A stretch of DNA of 64,000 nucleotides, taken from Amanita rubescens. Its lineage: Eukaryota > Basidiomycota > Agaricomycetes > Agaricales > Amanitaceae. This document shows positions 1-10,368 of the stretch, piece after piece. How positions within the stretch are numbered: position 1 is the first letter of the stretch; each line of letters opens with the position of its first letter. The stretch is from contig WION01000045.1 of the NCBI GenBank assembly GCA_015039365.1, positions 186,001-250,000 of the forward strand, given 5' to 3'. The position numbers and the translations under genes were made by a program. Under the pieces are notes generated by a model. The model had not been told where the DNA came from. It searched no databases and was given only the letters and a program-made list of their open reading frames with translations.

Positions 1-2178
1 GTAGGAGAAGAAGTGGTACTAGCGATACCGTCCGACAAAGGAAAATATCGAGTAGAAACAGACGCATCGGACTTTGCCATGGGAGCCGTATTATCTCAAC
101 AACAAGAAGACGGCACGTGGAGACCAGTAGCGTTCATCTCGAAATCGTTAAATCCCGCTGAAAGAAATTACGAAGTATACGATAAGGAACTGTTGGCGGT
201 CATGCATGCCTTATACGAATGGTCTCACTATTTGAAGGGAACGGAAGAACAAATTGAGATTCTAACCGATCACCAAAATCTCACTTATTTCCGAAAACCT
301 CAAAACATCAATCGAAGACAGGCACGATGGGTACTAGATCTACAGGAATACAACTTCGTCCTAAAGCATAGACCCGGAAAAACCAACACCAAGGCCGACG
401 CCTTATCTCGCAGAGCGGACCATGATAAAGGAGAAACGGATAACGAAGGGACGACGTTGTTGAAAAAAGAATATTTTATACAAGTATGGGAGGAAGGAGA
501 TGATCTGCATAAAATGGAAAATGAGTTGAGAAAGATAAATCAGAGACAATGGGAGGAGAAAGTCAAGAAAGCGGTGGAGAATAAAGAAGATGGGTGGCGA
601 GTAAGAGACGGAGGGTTGGTGACGTGGCAAGAGAGAGTGTACGTTCCGAAGGTCCAAAAACTGCGAGAACAATTCATAGCGGAACATCATCGTTGGGGAC
701 ACTCGGGAGTAGATAAAACGATTGAACTAATACTACGAAACTATTGGTGGCCGGGAATGAGGAAAGATGTGGAAGACTATGTACGCAGTTGCCGAATCTG
801 TCAGACAGTGAAACCAGACCGACAAAAGAAGGCGGCGCCCCTCCATCCCAACGAAGTACCTAGAGGACCGTGGAGTGTCATATCCGTAGACATGATTGGA
901 CCGTTACCTGAATCCAAAGGGTTCAACGCAATACTTGTAGTGGTAGACCGGTTCACCAAGAAAGCGTACTTCATACCCACGAATACGACGTTGTCGAGCG
1001 AAGGAGTAGCAGTACTATTCCGAGATCACGTTTTCAGAGAACACGGGATACCAGAGAAAGTAATTAGCGATAGAGGACCACAGTTCGTATCAAAATTCAT
1101 GAAGGAATTATACCACGTACTCCGGATCAAGGCCAACCCTTCAACGGCATACCACCCTCAAACTGATGGACAGACCGAACGAGTGAATCAGGAAGTAAAA
1201 GAATTCCTGACGATGTTCGTAAATCATCAACAAGACGATTGGAGTGATTGGCTGGCGGTAGCCCAATTCTGCCATAACGATCGAGTACACTCGGCGACAG
1301 GATTCTCCCCCTTCTTCTTGAATAACGGGCGAAATCCTAATAAAGGACTTGAATTGACGATAGAACGAAAGGTGCAGGCGGTAGACGAATGGGTTGATCG
1401 ACTGGTGGAAGCGTGCGATCAAGCACGACGAGGACTGAATAAAGCGGCGGAAAATATGCGAAAACAGTATGATAAAAAGAGACAGCCAACACGGGATTAT
1501 CGAGTGGGAGATAAAGTGTACATTAGCGCTCAAAACCTCCCTACACTGCGAGTGACAAAGAAGTTGGAAGGGAAGTTTGTGGGACCCTACGAAGTAATGG
1601 AGAAAGTGGGATTAGCGGCTTATCGGGTTAAGATACCGGCATCCTGGAAAATCTACAACGTCTTCAACGAAGTACTGTTGAAACCCCATACACCGGCCAA
1701 ATTCCCGAAACAGAAAGCGCAAGAAAAAGAATGGGATAAGAAGAAGGAAGAGGATTACACGAAGAGAGACGAAGAGTTTGAAGTGGAAGAAGTGATCGAT
1801 AGTAGGCAGAGGATGCAGAAAGGAAGTCGGGTGGGGAGACTGGAGTATTTAGTGAAGTGGAAAGGATACCCAAATGAGGAGGCGACATGGGAACCGGCGG
1901 ATAACCTCGAAAATGCCCATCGCAAGGTTCAGGCATTTCACAAAAAGAAACCGAGCGCGCCAAGACCACTAGCGATGCCCGCCAAGTTTTTCCAGAGGTA
2001 TCACAACTATACTGATCCGCAGGTCCCTCGACGACTATTTGGATGGGAAGACGGAAAGTTCGATGAAGGATATCTAAAGAATATGAATAAGAAGTGGGCA
2101 GAGTGGAAACATATGCGGAAGATGGCAGACGAAGATGATGATTCTCGGGACGAGAATCTTGAAGAGAGGGTGGTGTAA
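1..2178 (+). CDS. Chromovirus C Pol, C-terminal part (RNase H, integrase, chromodomain)
   Basis: The frame is open from base 1, so the 5' part lies outside the window. RNase H comes first (VETDASDFAMG near residue 20, YDKELLAVMHALYEW near 62, ILTDHQNLTY near 90, TKADALSRR near 132). The integrase zinc region follows (HHRWGHSG, then RSCRIC near 265), then the catalytic core with SVDMIGPL (about 297), ISDRGPQF (about 357) and DGQTERVNQ (about 393). A GPY-type module (KFVGPYEV, about 527) and a chromodomain (LEYLVKWKGYPNEEATWEP, about 615) end the conserved part, with a charged ~65-residue tail after it. The integrase inserts element cDNA; the chromodomain is known in this family to target chromatin. 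No frameshift or stop is seen. The stop codon overlaps the first bases of the 3' LTR. It is clearly related, base for base, to the B copy at 21577-23323. Confidence 0.93.
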   Translation, partial: VGEEVVLAIPSDKGKYRVETDASDFAMGAVLSQQQEDGTWRPVAFISKSLNPAERNYEVYDKELLAVMHALYEWSHYLKGTEEQIEILTDHQNLTYFRKPQNINRRQARWVLDLQEYNFVLKHRPGKTNTKADALSRRADHDKGETDNEGTTLLKKEYFIQVWEEGDDLHKMENELRKINQRQWEEKVKKAVENKEDGWRVRDGGLVTWQERVYVPKVQKLREQFIAEHHRWGHSGVDKTIELILRNYWWPGMRKDVEDYVRSCRICQTVKPDRQKKAAPLHPNEVPRGPWSVISVDMIGPLPESKGFNAILVVVDRFTKKAYFIPTNTTLSSEGVAVLFRDHVFREHGIPEKVISDRGPQFVSKFMKELYHVLRIKANPSTAYHPQTDGQTERVNQEVKEFLTMFVNHQQDDWSDWLAVAQFCHNDRVHSATGFSPFFLNNGRNPNKGLELTIERKVQAVDEWVDRLVEACDQARRGLNKAAENMRKQYDKKRQPTRDYRVGDKVYISAQNLPTLRVTKKLEGKFVGPYEVMEKVGLAAYRVKIPASWKIYNVFNEVLLKPHTPAKFPKQKAQEKEWDKKKEEDYTKRDEEFEVEEVIDSRQRMQKGSRVGRLEYLVKWKGYPNEEATWEPADNLENAHRKVQAFHKKKPSAPRPLAMPAKFFQRYHNYTDPQVPRRLFGWEDGKFDEGYLKNMNKKWAEWKHMRKMADEDDDSRDENLEERVV

Positions 2179-2760
2179 CGGTCGAGATTTCATTTTTATT
2201 TCATTTCATTTTCTTTCCTTTTAGTTACAAGAAATTCCCACGCTTACCTAAGAATTCCGCGGAACAACGGCGTGGGGATGACGAGTCTGAGTATATATAC
2301 CTGAACGCTAGTTACATGTCCCTTAGTCTTATGATTGTTTCTGTCGTCCATAGACGCAATCTTATTCTCATTTCCCATCCGCGTTTCTAGTCTCGAGTGT
2401 CCTAGTGATTGTGTCAGGATCACCTCCTAACACCTATGCTCGACCCCGGAGGATGATCGTTTGTGTTCGGATGCATGCACAGGCCTCGGACTCGGTGCAG
2501 GAATTGTCACATGGTCACCTCGTGCCTCCGTAGTATATATACCATTGTGTACGTAGTTGTAGTTAGCAAATTATCACCCCAGCTTTGTTCCAAGTTCGAT
2601 TCCTTTGGTTCCCTTCGTTCCTCGGTGCTTTGGACACCTTCCACTCATTTACCTTCGTCTTCGGCACTCTCTCTGCACCCGAGACACCCAAGTTCGGACT
2701 GATCTCCGTAGCCCCTTTGGCCGAACGCACTTCCGCATCGGCCTTCTTCTGATCGTTTCA
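2174..2760 (+). repeat. 3' LTR of chromovirus C
   Basis: It starts TGTAACGG right after the purine-rich tract GAAGAGAGGGTGG and ends CTGATCGTTTCA, giving TG...CA termini and 587 bp. Two TATA-like boxes lie at about 2288 and 2532. Immediately after base 2760 the sequence is minus-strand pol of element B, so C appears to have landed in B; ACGCT at 2761-2765 would be the target duplication. The matching 5' LTR is left of the window, so the right boundary is inferred from the restart of B homology. Confidence 0.72.
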
Positions 2761-3142
2761 ACGCTCCATGGTCCTCTAGGTACTTCGTTGGGATGAAGTG
2801 GCGCCGCTTTCTTTTGTCAATCTGGTTTTACCATCTGACAGGTTCAACAACTGCGCACATAATCCTCTACGTCCTTCCTCATTCCTGGCCACCAGTAGTT
2901 TCGTAACATTAGTTTGATCGTTTTGTCTATCCCTGAATGTCCCCAGCGATGATGTTCCGCTATGAATTGTTCCTGTAGTTTTGGGACCTTTGGAACATAC
3001 ACCCTTTCATGCCACGTCACCAATCCTCCTTCTCTCACTCGCCATCCATCTTCTTTGTTTTCCACCGCCTTCCTGACCTTCTCTTCCCATTGTCGTGAGT
3101 TTATCTTTCTTAACTCATTCTCCATTTTGTGTAGATCGTCTC
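2761..3142 (-). pseudogene. Chromovirus B pol fragment (integrase zinc region)
   Basis: The minus strand encodes a stretch nearly identical to C residues about 170-300 (MENELRKIN through NYWWPGMRKDV and VEDYVRSC, then PLHPNEVPRGPW). An in-frame stop follows RSC and others come after it. The left end is cut by the C LTR at 2760, the right end by the A1 LTR at 3143. Its first codons (after the GTCTC target site) continue exactly the frame that stops at 23323 on the plus strand (VWEEGD then DLHKMENEL). B was therefore one element before A1 inserted and before the large inversion. Confidence 0.88.
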
Positions 3143-3658
3143 TGTTACAAACACGGTACGGACTCCTACATTATGATTACATGACATGTCGGACATGCTT
3201 ACTTTTTCGTATATGCCTATCCCTTCGTCACATCCCCATTATGTTCATCAAATGGACCACCTCGTTCCCTTATCGATCCCCATTCCGTTTACCCTATGTC
3301 CAACCCCTTGTTCATACGCGTACCATCCCCTATGCCCCCTGTTTTACCTATACTTGCTATCACCTTTGTTCTACTTATGATACGGCTGTGTTTCCATACA
3401 TGTATATAAACCGATGTACTGTAACGTTGAACCTTAAGTTCGACTTAGTTTGTTCTTGTCAATATCACCTCATCTCACCTAAAGAACGTTGTACACACTC
3501 CGTTCATTATCGCTCTCAAGTATAAGACTTCTTCTAGTCGTCTTATTACTTAGCTTATCCGTTCACCTATTGTTTGACTTGTCCGTTGGACTTAGTCTAC
3601 TTTGTCAAGCGCTCATAGCGTGGACACATCGTAGGAGGAGATTGACGTGATCATAACA
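3143..3658 (+). repeat. 5' LTR of split chromovirus A1
   Basis: 516 bp, TGTTACAAAC...GATCATAACA. A TATA box lies at 3403-3410. The left flank 3138-3142 is GTCTC. The matching 3' LTR is at 23324-23839 on the minus strand, also 516 bp, and its outer flank is also GTCTC read in element orientation. The two LTRs differ at about nine places by my reading, all transitions and mostly at CpG. The A2 LTRs are the same family but 526 bp. Confidence 0.95.
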
Positions 3659-3660
3659 AT

Positions 3661-3673
3661 TAAGTCGAACTTA
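3661..3673 (+). promoter_or_regulatory. Primer-binding site of A1 (self-primer type)
   Basis: TAAGTCGAACTTA begins two bases after the LTR end and is the exact complement of TAAGTTCGACTTA at 3435-3447, which sits about 30 bp downstream of the LTR TATA box, where the transcript should start. That is the arrangement known from self-primed Tf1/sushi elements, not a tRNA-primed site. Confidence 0.65.
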
Positions 3674-3749
3674 TCAAAACGATACCCGAGTATTACCTCG
3701 TTGGTGAAACACAAGATAACTATCGAACTTCCGGAGAACCAGCCCGTAG

Positions 3750-4594
3750 GTTACCGGTCAGCCTGCAACAATTTTGGATCAACAGAGAACACCGCCTAAC
3801 CGTGCTACAAGAGGAACAAGAGGACATTATTATCTAGATCACATCGCTATCTACAACGACCCTAAGGACCACCTTTGGAAATATTCGAAAGACCACAGTC
3901 TTGTACCAACGTCAGAGTTTTGGATACCACAGAGAGCCAATAGACCACCCAACAACGCATTCTATCATCGATTCAACGACAAATACTACCTCCTAGGATT
4001 TGAAGTCGAATTCGACGAAAACACCAAACGTTGGGGAGGATATAACCCAGGCCCTGAATCAGAACTCACATACGAATTCATACCAGACAATTTCTTCAAA
4101 GGACCAAAGTGGATAGAAGGAAACCCAGATAACTTGCCCGAAAACCTACAGCACAGAAGCGCAGTCTCTACACCGAAAGCAGCAGTCAAAACTACACCGA
4201 AAGGTAAAACTTTTGGAGTAAAAGAAGAAAGCGAATCAGGAACTGAATCAAGTGACGAAAACCCCGATCAGCAATTCGAAAGTTCCAGTGACCTTTCCGA
4301 GTTGGAAGACAAAACTGTTCCAGACTTACTTAGCCCAATCGATTTCAACCCGTTTGAAACAGAACAGGAGAAACCGAATTCCCCAGGACTTCAGTACATC
4401 GAAGTCGATCCTAAACCCAATCCTAGTCCAGGACCACCAGTACCACCACAGAAACCGCCTACACCACCTCCAGAACCACCAATAGCTACAATGACGATGC
4501 CAGCAATACAACCGATTCCTAGTCTCTTAGGAGAAATCCCTACCTTCACAGGGAAACGATCTCAAGCACAGGATTTCATAGATCGAATGGAGCT
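3750..4594 (+). pseudogene. Chromovirus A1 gag, 5' part (cut by inversion)
   Basis: The frame opens after the stop at 3747-3749 and runs without an ATG through a long N-terminal region (HYYLDHIAIYNDPKDHLW, GFEVEFDENTKRWGGYNPG), an acidic/serine stretch, a proline-rich linker (PPTPPPEPP) and the gag core start (PSLLGEIPTFTGKRSQ, QDFIDRMEL). Homology to A2 stops at base 4594. The missing continuation (FLDLNPGRINTDRLKIG) begins at 30160 on the minus strand. Gag forms the particle that packages element RNA. How translation starts without an ATG is unclear: a spliced leader or a non-AUG start are both possible. Confidence 0.88.
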
Positions 4595-5805
4595 CAGACG
4601 CCTGGGACTTTGCAGGTATGTCCACCTCTGTTCTGCAAATCTCTTACTCAAGTGTTGATGCAGGCCATACTTTTGCTGACATACCGCACCATTGTCGTCA
4701 ATCTGGAAGTTCTGATGCATGAAAACAGAATTTTCGAGCAATTATTCAAGAATAAAACATTTATGAGCTCTGTGATAAGCATCATCATCGACGAAGCACA
4801 TTGCATATCCCAATGGGGTTCATTTTGCCCCAAATATTGTGAACTTGGACACCTACGGTACCTTCAGCGATACCCCTGCACTATAATGGCGACATCCGCT
4901 ACGCTTACTCCGAGTGTTATCAAAGACATCAAGAACGTTCTCAGCCTTCGTGAAGAAAATATATTCTTTTCTCAATGCCCTGTCGATCGCTCGAATATCA
5001 ACATTGCCATTAGACCATTTTGCAATCCCCGCAATAGTTTTTTCGATCTTAAATTCTTGCTTCGAGACTGGCAGCCTGGTTCCCCACCTCCGCCAACTTT
5101 CATTGTCTTTTTCGACAGTATCCCTGAATCTGTCAGTGCTGGTCGTTATCTCCATAGCCTTTTACCACTTGAATACAAAGACCGCATCATGTGGTTCAAT
5201 TCCGAGATGTCAGATCGATTCAAAACCCAACAAATGTCCAAGTTTGCAAAAGGCAAGGTTTGGGGCTTGATGGCCACGGATTCATTCGGAATGGTAAATT
5301 ATACTACGTATTTTTATTCTGAACATCACTGATATACGAGCAGGGAATGGATATACCAAATGTCATGACAATCATTAACTGGGGAACGTCATGTACTATA
5401 TCAACACTTTGGCAACGTTTTGGTCGATGCGTGTGTGACCAAGCGCTCGAGGGAGAAGCTATTCTCTTCACAGAGAAAGAGAACCTTGACCCAGAGCGCG
5501 AAAGGAAGGGTGAGAGAGCGAGGACACAGAAACGAGCTCCACAGCATGGCAAGACAGTCACATCCAATAAACATCAGAAGGCAGCCAATACTATCAAAAC
5601 GGAGGTGGAAGTTGTCGGCCCTGATGGATCGAGTAGCGATGAGCAGGAGGAAGTGGTAACGAAGCGGTCTGGCAAGAGCTCAAAGCAGTTAGACCGTGAC
5701 GTTGATGAGCTCATTAACGTGGGCCATCAAGGATACACTTGTCAGCGCATTCCCATCATGGCCGCATTTCAAAATGATCAAGCAGGTGTGTATCAGCAAC
5801 TGTAG
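4595..5805 (+). pseudogene. RecQ-type helicase, C-terminal half (cut by inversion)
   Basis: This is the 3' part of a RecQ-family DNA helicase gene, an ATP-driven 3'-5' unwinding enzyme. Two introns fit GT-AG: 4616-4663 and 5294-5343. Motif II is IIIDEAHCISQWG (about 4780-4815); motif III is MATSATLTPSVIKDI; the second RecA lobe follows (FIVFFDSIPESVSAGRYL, DRIMWFNSEMSDRFK); splicing the second intron gives SFGMGMDIPNV, then LWQRFGRCV, the RecQ motif VI region. A charged tail ends in a stop at 5805. There is no start codon: the ATP-binding half is at 30161-30532 on the minus strand. The two halves join in phase when 4595-30160 is flipped, sharing the bases CAG at the junction. The gene was already damaged (see the N-terminal half). 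Confidence 0.88.
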
Positions 5806-5959
5806 TCCTTCTCACTGTCCATTGTGATGCATAGCGGAGCAGTAGACAAATTGTATTCTGACATACGACGTACTACACCCAGTAGAACTATTCTTAGAAA
5901 CAATCTCCGCTCAAATGTCAGAAAATAACTTCTCTTTTTCGATCAAGTTGTGACAGCTT

Positions 5960-6065
5960 GGCAGCCCAGACGTTTGTTTACCAATGTTACATACCAGTCT
6001 CCCTGGAGCAAACATCTTACATAACATTCGTCAAGACTGCTCCGTGAGACTGGGAAGGAGTCTGA
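5960..6065 (+). repeat. RecQ-flanking repeat, copy 1
   Basis: A ~100-bp block (TTTGTTTACCAATGTTACAT ... GAGACTGGGAAGGAGTCTG) lies 150 bp downstream of the RecQ stop. Closely similar blocks sit at 30709-30810 (plus), upstream of the RecQ start, and at 7696-7810 (minus). In the pre-inversion arrangement copies 1 and 30709 face each other around the RecQ gene. The block contains the internal inverted motif CCAGTCTC/GAGACTGG. Confidence 0.75.
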
Positions 6066-6072
6066 TATATGT

Positions 6073-6560
6073 ACTGCTATCAAAACATACCTATCTCCCA
6101 AAGAAAAAGTTGAATTGCGAATGAATGAGGGCACTGATTGTCAAATGGATTGTGCAGCTGAAAAGAGCGTCGAAAAATGCTTTAAATAGAGCCCTGGTTG
6201 AAGGAGATCTGTTGAGAAACGGATGAGATATACTGCTATCAAAACATACCTATCTCCCAATGAAAAGTTGAATTGCGAATGAATGAAGGTGCCGATTGTC
6301 AAACAGATTGCGCAGCTGAAAAGAGCGTAATGCTTTAAATAGAGCCCTGGTTGAAGGAGATCCATCAAGAAACAGATGAGATATACTGCTATCAAAACAT
6401 ATCTATCTCCCAATGAAAAAGTTGAATTGCAAATGAATGAAGGTACTGATTGTCAAACGGATTGCGCAGCTGAAAAGAGTGTTGAAAATGCTCTAAGTAG
6501 AGTCCTGGTTGAAGGAAATCTGTTGAGAAATGGACAAGATGTACTGCTATCAAACATACA
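6073..6560 (+). repeat. Tandem repeat, three units of about 155 bp
   Basis: Units begin ACTGCTATCAAAACATAC at 6073, 6232, 6385 and (truncated) 6543, giving spacings of 159, 153 and 158 bp. Each unit holds GTTGAATTGC, GCTGAAAAGAGCGT and AGAGCCCTGGTTGAAGG. A single unit in the same outward orientation relative to RecQ is present at about 30820-30940, so the expansion happened on one side only. Confidence 0.85.
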
Positions 6561-6689
6561 ACATACCTGTCAAAAAAATGAAAAGTGTCACACTGTGACA
6601 ACCAGCTGCCACCTACCAGATTTGGAAGGCACGTTGAAATTTTGATGTGCTGGCCAGATTCTAACCCCTCTCCTTCCTCCTCCTTCAGA

Positions 6690-7110
6690 CAATTGCGGTT
6701 ATAACCAGTCATCATACAACCGGTTGTAACCAGTTATGTGAGGCTGACTGGACCTGTTGTAACTGGTTACAACAGTCTGGTTAGGTTACTTGGTTTGGTA
6801 AGTCATTCAATGACCAGTCATGGTCACGGTTTTCTGAAATTTTGGCAAAAAACCTGACTGGACCGGACCTGTAATCACTAATCCTAACACTACAATTAGT
6901 GGAGTATTTTTATGTCTCAATGATAGGGTTATTACAATTATTCTAAGGGTTATTACACTATATTCTAAGGGTTACAGGCATTTGGTGGGGTGGATGTATC
7001 AAAGTCATCTGGACCCTGAAATGACCAGTTACGACTGGTCATGGAGATAGACCAATTTTGTATGACTGCAACCACAACTTTGTTCAACAAAGTGCAACCT
7101 AACTTAGAAA
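6690..7110 (+). repeat. hAT-like MITE remnants and associated repeat
   Basis: The stretch is rich in ACCAGTCAT/GGTTGTAACC motifs and reaches GGACCTGTAATCACTAATCC (reverse complement starting TTAGTGATTACAGGTCC, like the ends at 31340, 37475, 44019, 54814 and 63767). It goes on through TAGTGGAGTATTTTT to AACCTAACTTAGAAAGACTAC. The same order of blocks recurs at 31160-31730. No coding sequence is seen. Confidence 0.6.
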
Positions 7111-7125
7111 GACTACCTGGACTCC

Positions 7126-7312
7126 ACAATGACTTTCAACACAAGGAGTCCTCAGGAGTTCACAATGATGCCTGATTCCCATGGTCATGTGACAGGCCAC
7201 TCTGTGCACCAGCCTACAGGTATATAAGGAGAGGGCATCTACCACATATCCCCCAGCTTGCTGCTTCCCTTGGAGATAAGATTAGATGGATAGAGGCAAG
7301 CTTAGGTAAGCT
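7126..7312 (+). repeat. Promoter-like repeat module (TATA plus splice-donor-like motif)
   Basis: Carries AGGAGTCCTCAGGAGT, CATGGTCATGTGACAGGCCA, a TATA box (GGTATATAAGGAGAGGGCAT at about 7212), CCACATATCCCCCA and TAGGTAAGCTTAAG. A very similar module lies at 34083-34330 inside E2. It could be a worn LTR-like or MITE promoter region; no gene starts from it here. The 38-bp core near 7228 is repeated directly at 7669. Confidence 0.6.
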
Positions 7313-7668
7313 TAAGCAGCACTTTACACTCCAACCTCAGTCCAAGTCCAGTCCAAGTCCAGTCCAAGTGGAGTCTGAGTTCCGTCTGAGTTCTGTCTGA
7401 GTTCCGTCTGAGTTCCATCTGAGTTCCATCTGAGTTCCGTCTGAGTTCCGTCTGAGTTCTGTCTGAGTGAGTCCCATCTGAGTTCTGTCTGAATTCTGTC
7501 TGAGTTCCATCTGAGTGAGTCCCATCTGAGTTCCGTCTGAGTTCCATCTGAGTTCCGTCTGAGTTCTGTCTGAGTGAGTCCCATCTGAGTTCTGTCTGAA
7601 TTCCGTCTGAGTTCCATCTGAGTGAGTCCCATCTGAGTTCCATCTGAATTCTGTCTGAGTTCCGTCTG
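7313..7668 (+). repeat. TIR end with 10-bp subterminal array (element E3 fragment)
   Basis: TTTACACTCCAACC resembles the E1 terminus (TTTACACTCCCCCC). It is followed by about 300 bp of a 10-bp repeat, mostly TCTGAGTTCC with C/T/A variation and occasional GAGTGAGTCCC units. All three minus-strand frames are open across it only because the unit lacks stops; the repetitive peptides (NSDGTQTELR type) are not credible genes. No matching right end was found, so this is a fragment. Confidence 0.65.
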
Positions 7669-7695
7669 AGGGCATCTACCACATATCCCCCAGCT

Positions 7696-7810
7696 TGCTG
7701 CTTCCCTGGGAGCAGACTCCTACCCAGTCTCTCATGGACAGGCGCTTGGGGCTTGACGATGTTATGTAAGCTGCTTCCTCCAGAGAGACTGGCCCTCAAC
7801 ATATGTAAAC
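7696..7810 (-). repeat. RecQ-flanking repeat, inverted copy
   Basis: Reverse complement of the block at 5960-6065 (TTTGTTTACATATG ... CTTACATAACATCGTCAAG ... GAGACTGGGTAGGAGTCTG), more diverged. It lies just upstream of the DUF6589 gene. Confidence 0.65.
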
Positions 7811-7931
7811 AAAGGTGGACCCATGCCGGGCGTCACACTCCGATCAAGTGCAGAGGTCTTTTCTGGCGTCGAAAAATCACTTTGCAGTGGAGTTTCATTC
7901 TAAAGATAGAGCCCAACATTGTGTAGCATAG

Positions 7932-9949
7932 ATGAATGATAGCGTAGTAGAGGCCATACTAGTATATGATATACACATATTTCTTTCCCTTCCAGTGTCC
8001 ACTGCCAGCAACCTGCCATCCTCGAGATCAATGGATGCTGACACCCTCGAGAAGGACTTTAGCCCTGTCATCTCTGTCCTGCTTGGGAGTGGAATCTCAA
8101 TTGTGGAACTAATCACAGCGCTGCTTAATGAAAAACAGTTCAAGAAGCATTTGTTGACAAAGGATCTGCTTGAAAATGCGAAGATAATCATACAGCTACT
8201 GCTCAGCCACACTTGCTTACCAGATGATGCTTGTGACATGGCTTGCGTGCTTGCAGAACCCATGTATGCACATGAAATTCGAGCTTTAGCCGATAAAAGT
8301 GACTGGCACTTTGGTGCACAACAAGCTGTGCCCGATGATATTGAGGACTTTGGACTGAATAGGATGGCCGAAGACTTTTCAAAGACTGCACCTAGGGTTT
8401 GGGCGCTCCTTGATGCTTTGCTTAAGGCTCGGAAACGCAAGACATCCTTGCTACTTCAGTCTGCACCTGTGGCTGTTGATACTGGTGATACAGACGAGTT
8501 ATTTGATCTTGATGAAGCAAGATTAGAAGGTTCTAGTCAACAAGGAAGTATATCACGCTCACCTCATGCCCAAGAAGCAAATGGGGGCTCAGAAAAGCGT
8601 AGTGGTGCTCTCTTGCAAATTGTATGAACACTTGCATTGAATTTTACGTGCACCATAACTTTGATGTTTGCTAGAAAAAAACAGTTCTGGTCAGTATGAT
8701 GATGCAAAGCTCAAATCAAAAGGCAAATACCTTGGCAAGCATCCTCGGGATATTTCTGCACTCTTGTTGCACACCACAAAAGGTGATAAATGCTCTCGCA
8801 CGGATGGGATTGAGCATTTCACGCACGACAATTCACTCAGCAATTAATTTGCTCTCTTCCAATATGTATCATTCATTACGAGAGCTTGGCGAGACTCGCT
8901 GCTTGGCTTTGGCGTACGACAATTTTGACGTTGATCTGAAGATATCTGTTCCAGTGGTTGAGAAGGCAGGTGATACACTGAAGCATCTTACCTCTGGGCT
9001 GGTATTCCTGCTTCAGCATGGCACGAAACCTGAGGACCTTCGCTATTCAGAATACCTTTGGGTGAAGTCAGAATATAATCCCAATAGTGACGGTGTACTA
9101 TCGACAAACAAGAAGACATACTTTGATCTAGCTATCTTGCTCGTGAACCTAGCGAGCTCAATAGTCGTGATGAGTTCAATGCCTGGGTCTTCCTTTGTGA
9201 TCTTCTTGAAAATGTTGAAGGATTCGAGTATCTGCAGAGTGAAGTTGGTCAGCCAAATATAATCGAACAAATTCCGGTTGTCAAGACTGACATATTCCCT
9301 GTGTATGCTATGGATGTCAACAACTCCACAATCAGTGGCAATATCCAGGCAATTGAACAGCTAATGCAACAAGTTGGATATGGTGGTACTGCTGGTGACG
9401 ATCAAGATACAGTCGACGTTTCCGAATATGTTGTGCCTGTCCACGGTGATCTTGGAACGGGTGAACGTATTAGCTCTATTCAAGATCAATGGGCTATTGA
9501 AAAAAACCTTTGGGAGCGTTTCCAATATGTCAAATTTTGTCCAGGCTACTTCCACGTCAAGATGGCTGCAGTGGATGCGGTATGGCACATTGCAATCAAG
9601 CCACAACTGGGGCGCAAAGATGAAACCTGTATGATGAAAGACATTGGAATAATTCGCCCAAGGGAAACAGGAACAATCACCTCAAAATGCGAATTTTGTC
9701 ACATGCATCAGGTTGCGGGTCATGTCGGAATTGCTCAGAGACTGGACTGCTGGCGGATTGTGATTCAAAGGAAGTTCCCTGAATATGACACGCTTGAAGA
9801 TTTTGCCAAATTGAAACCGGGCCTTGATGAGCTGAAAACATTGGCTTCTGAATTATCTCAAGAATTTGTGGCCAATGATCATCTGAAATATGAACATTTC
9901 AAGTCCATTGATGAGCGGGATCAGCAATTTGAAAATGCCAAGCTAATAC
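7932..9949 (+). pseudogene. DUF6589 protein, N-terminal part (interrupted by copia insertion)
   Basis: The first open part starts at ATG 7932 (alternatively 8031) and reaches an intron at 8622-8674 that splices in phase. After it comes MMMQSSNQKANTLASILGIF, then ALAYDNFDVDLKISVPVVEK and TLKHLTSGLVFLL, which I recognise as the DUF6589 family, expanded in mushrooms and of unknown function. A one-base frame change is needed near 9130-9150, after which DEFNAWVFLCDLLENVEGFE and PVYAMDVNNSTISGN, PVHGDLGTGERISS and GIIRPRETGTI continue the family pattern. The gene is cut at AATAC (9945-9949) by the copia element; the frame resumes at 18089 exactly in phase, giving ENAKLIQRYLLLYKEL. An upstream first exon is likely but not clear. 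Confidence 0.8.
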
Positions 9950-10356
9950 TGTTAAATATAGAATTATATTTATAGAATGATTAACTACTGATTGACTACA
10001 ATCAATATTACTCATATCGCTCACGTCATCCTTTATGTATGACATAGAGATGACATCATAATGACTTCATTATGATATCATGGTGACATCATGATAGACT
10101 CATGATCACACCTTATGGTGTGCTTAGCACGCCATATCTTCTCATCTATACTATACGCTTACACATATGTAGATACATATTTGTTCTCTCTTAGTATATA
10201 AACCTGTCCTGTATCGTAGAATAGGACAATCCATTCTCTTCCTCTTACTATCACTACTACGCCGAAGGGTAGTGTTAAGATCATATCGCAATAGGTAAGC
10301 TATTGCACCTGCTCATGCTGTGGACACGCTCTCGCGTAGACCTGTCTTCTTCGTCA
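9950..10356 (+). repeat. Copia 5' LTR
   Basis: 407 bp, TGTTAAATAT...TTCTTCGTCA. I find no difference from the 3' LTR at 17677-18083. The TATA box is TATATAAA at 10195-10202. The flanking duplication is AATAC (9945-9949 and 18084-18088). A splice-donor-like ATAG/GTAAGC lies at 10291-10300, within the transcribed part. Confidence 0.97.
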
Positions 10357-10368
10357 GGTTATGGGCCC
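10357..10368 (+). promoter_or_regulatory. Copia primer-binding site (initiator tRNA-Met half type)
   Basis: GGTTATGGGCCC directly follows the LTR. It is complementary to GGGCCCATAACC, the anticodon stem-loop sequence of eukaryotic initiator tRNA-Met, the internal tRNA fragment used as primer by Drosophila copia-like elements. Confidence 0.7.

Noticed and set aside
3143..3525. Open frames inside family A LTRs (also 23457-23840, 54865-55179, 62511-62825)
   Set aside because: They lie within LTRs, start at the TG terminus by chance with GTG, and are simply low-stop sequence.
6920..6980. TAAGGGTTA words resembling telomere repeats near a RecQ gene (telomere-linked helicase idea)
   Set aside because: Only three scattered, non-tandem occurrences; no TTAGGG array, so no evidence for a subtelomeric end here.
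7302..7802. 100-166 aa repetitive proteins on the minus strand
   Set aside because: All three frames of a 10-bp array are open; composition is purely repeat-driven.
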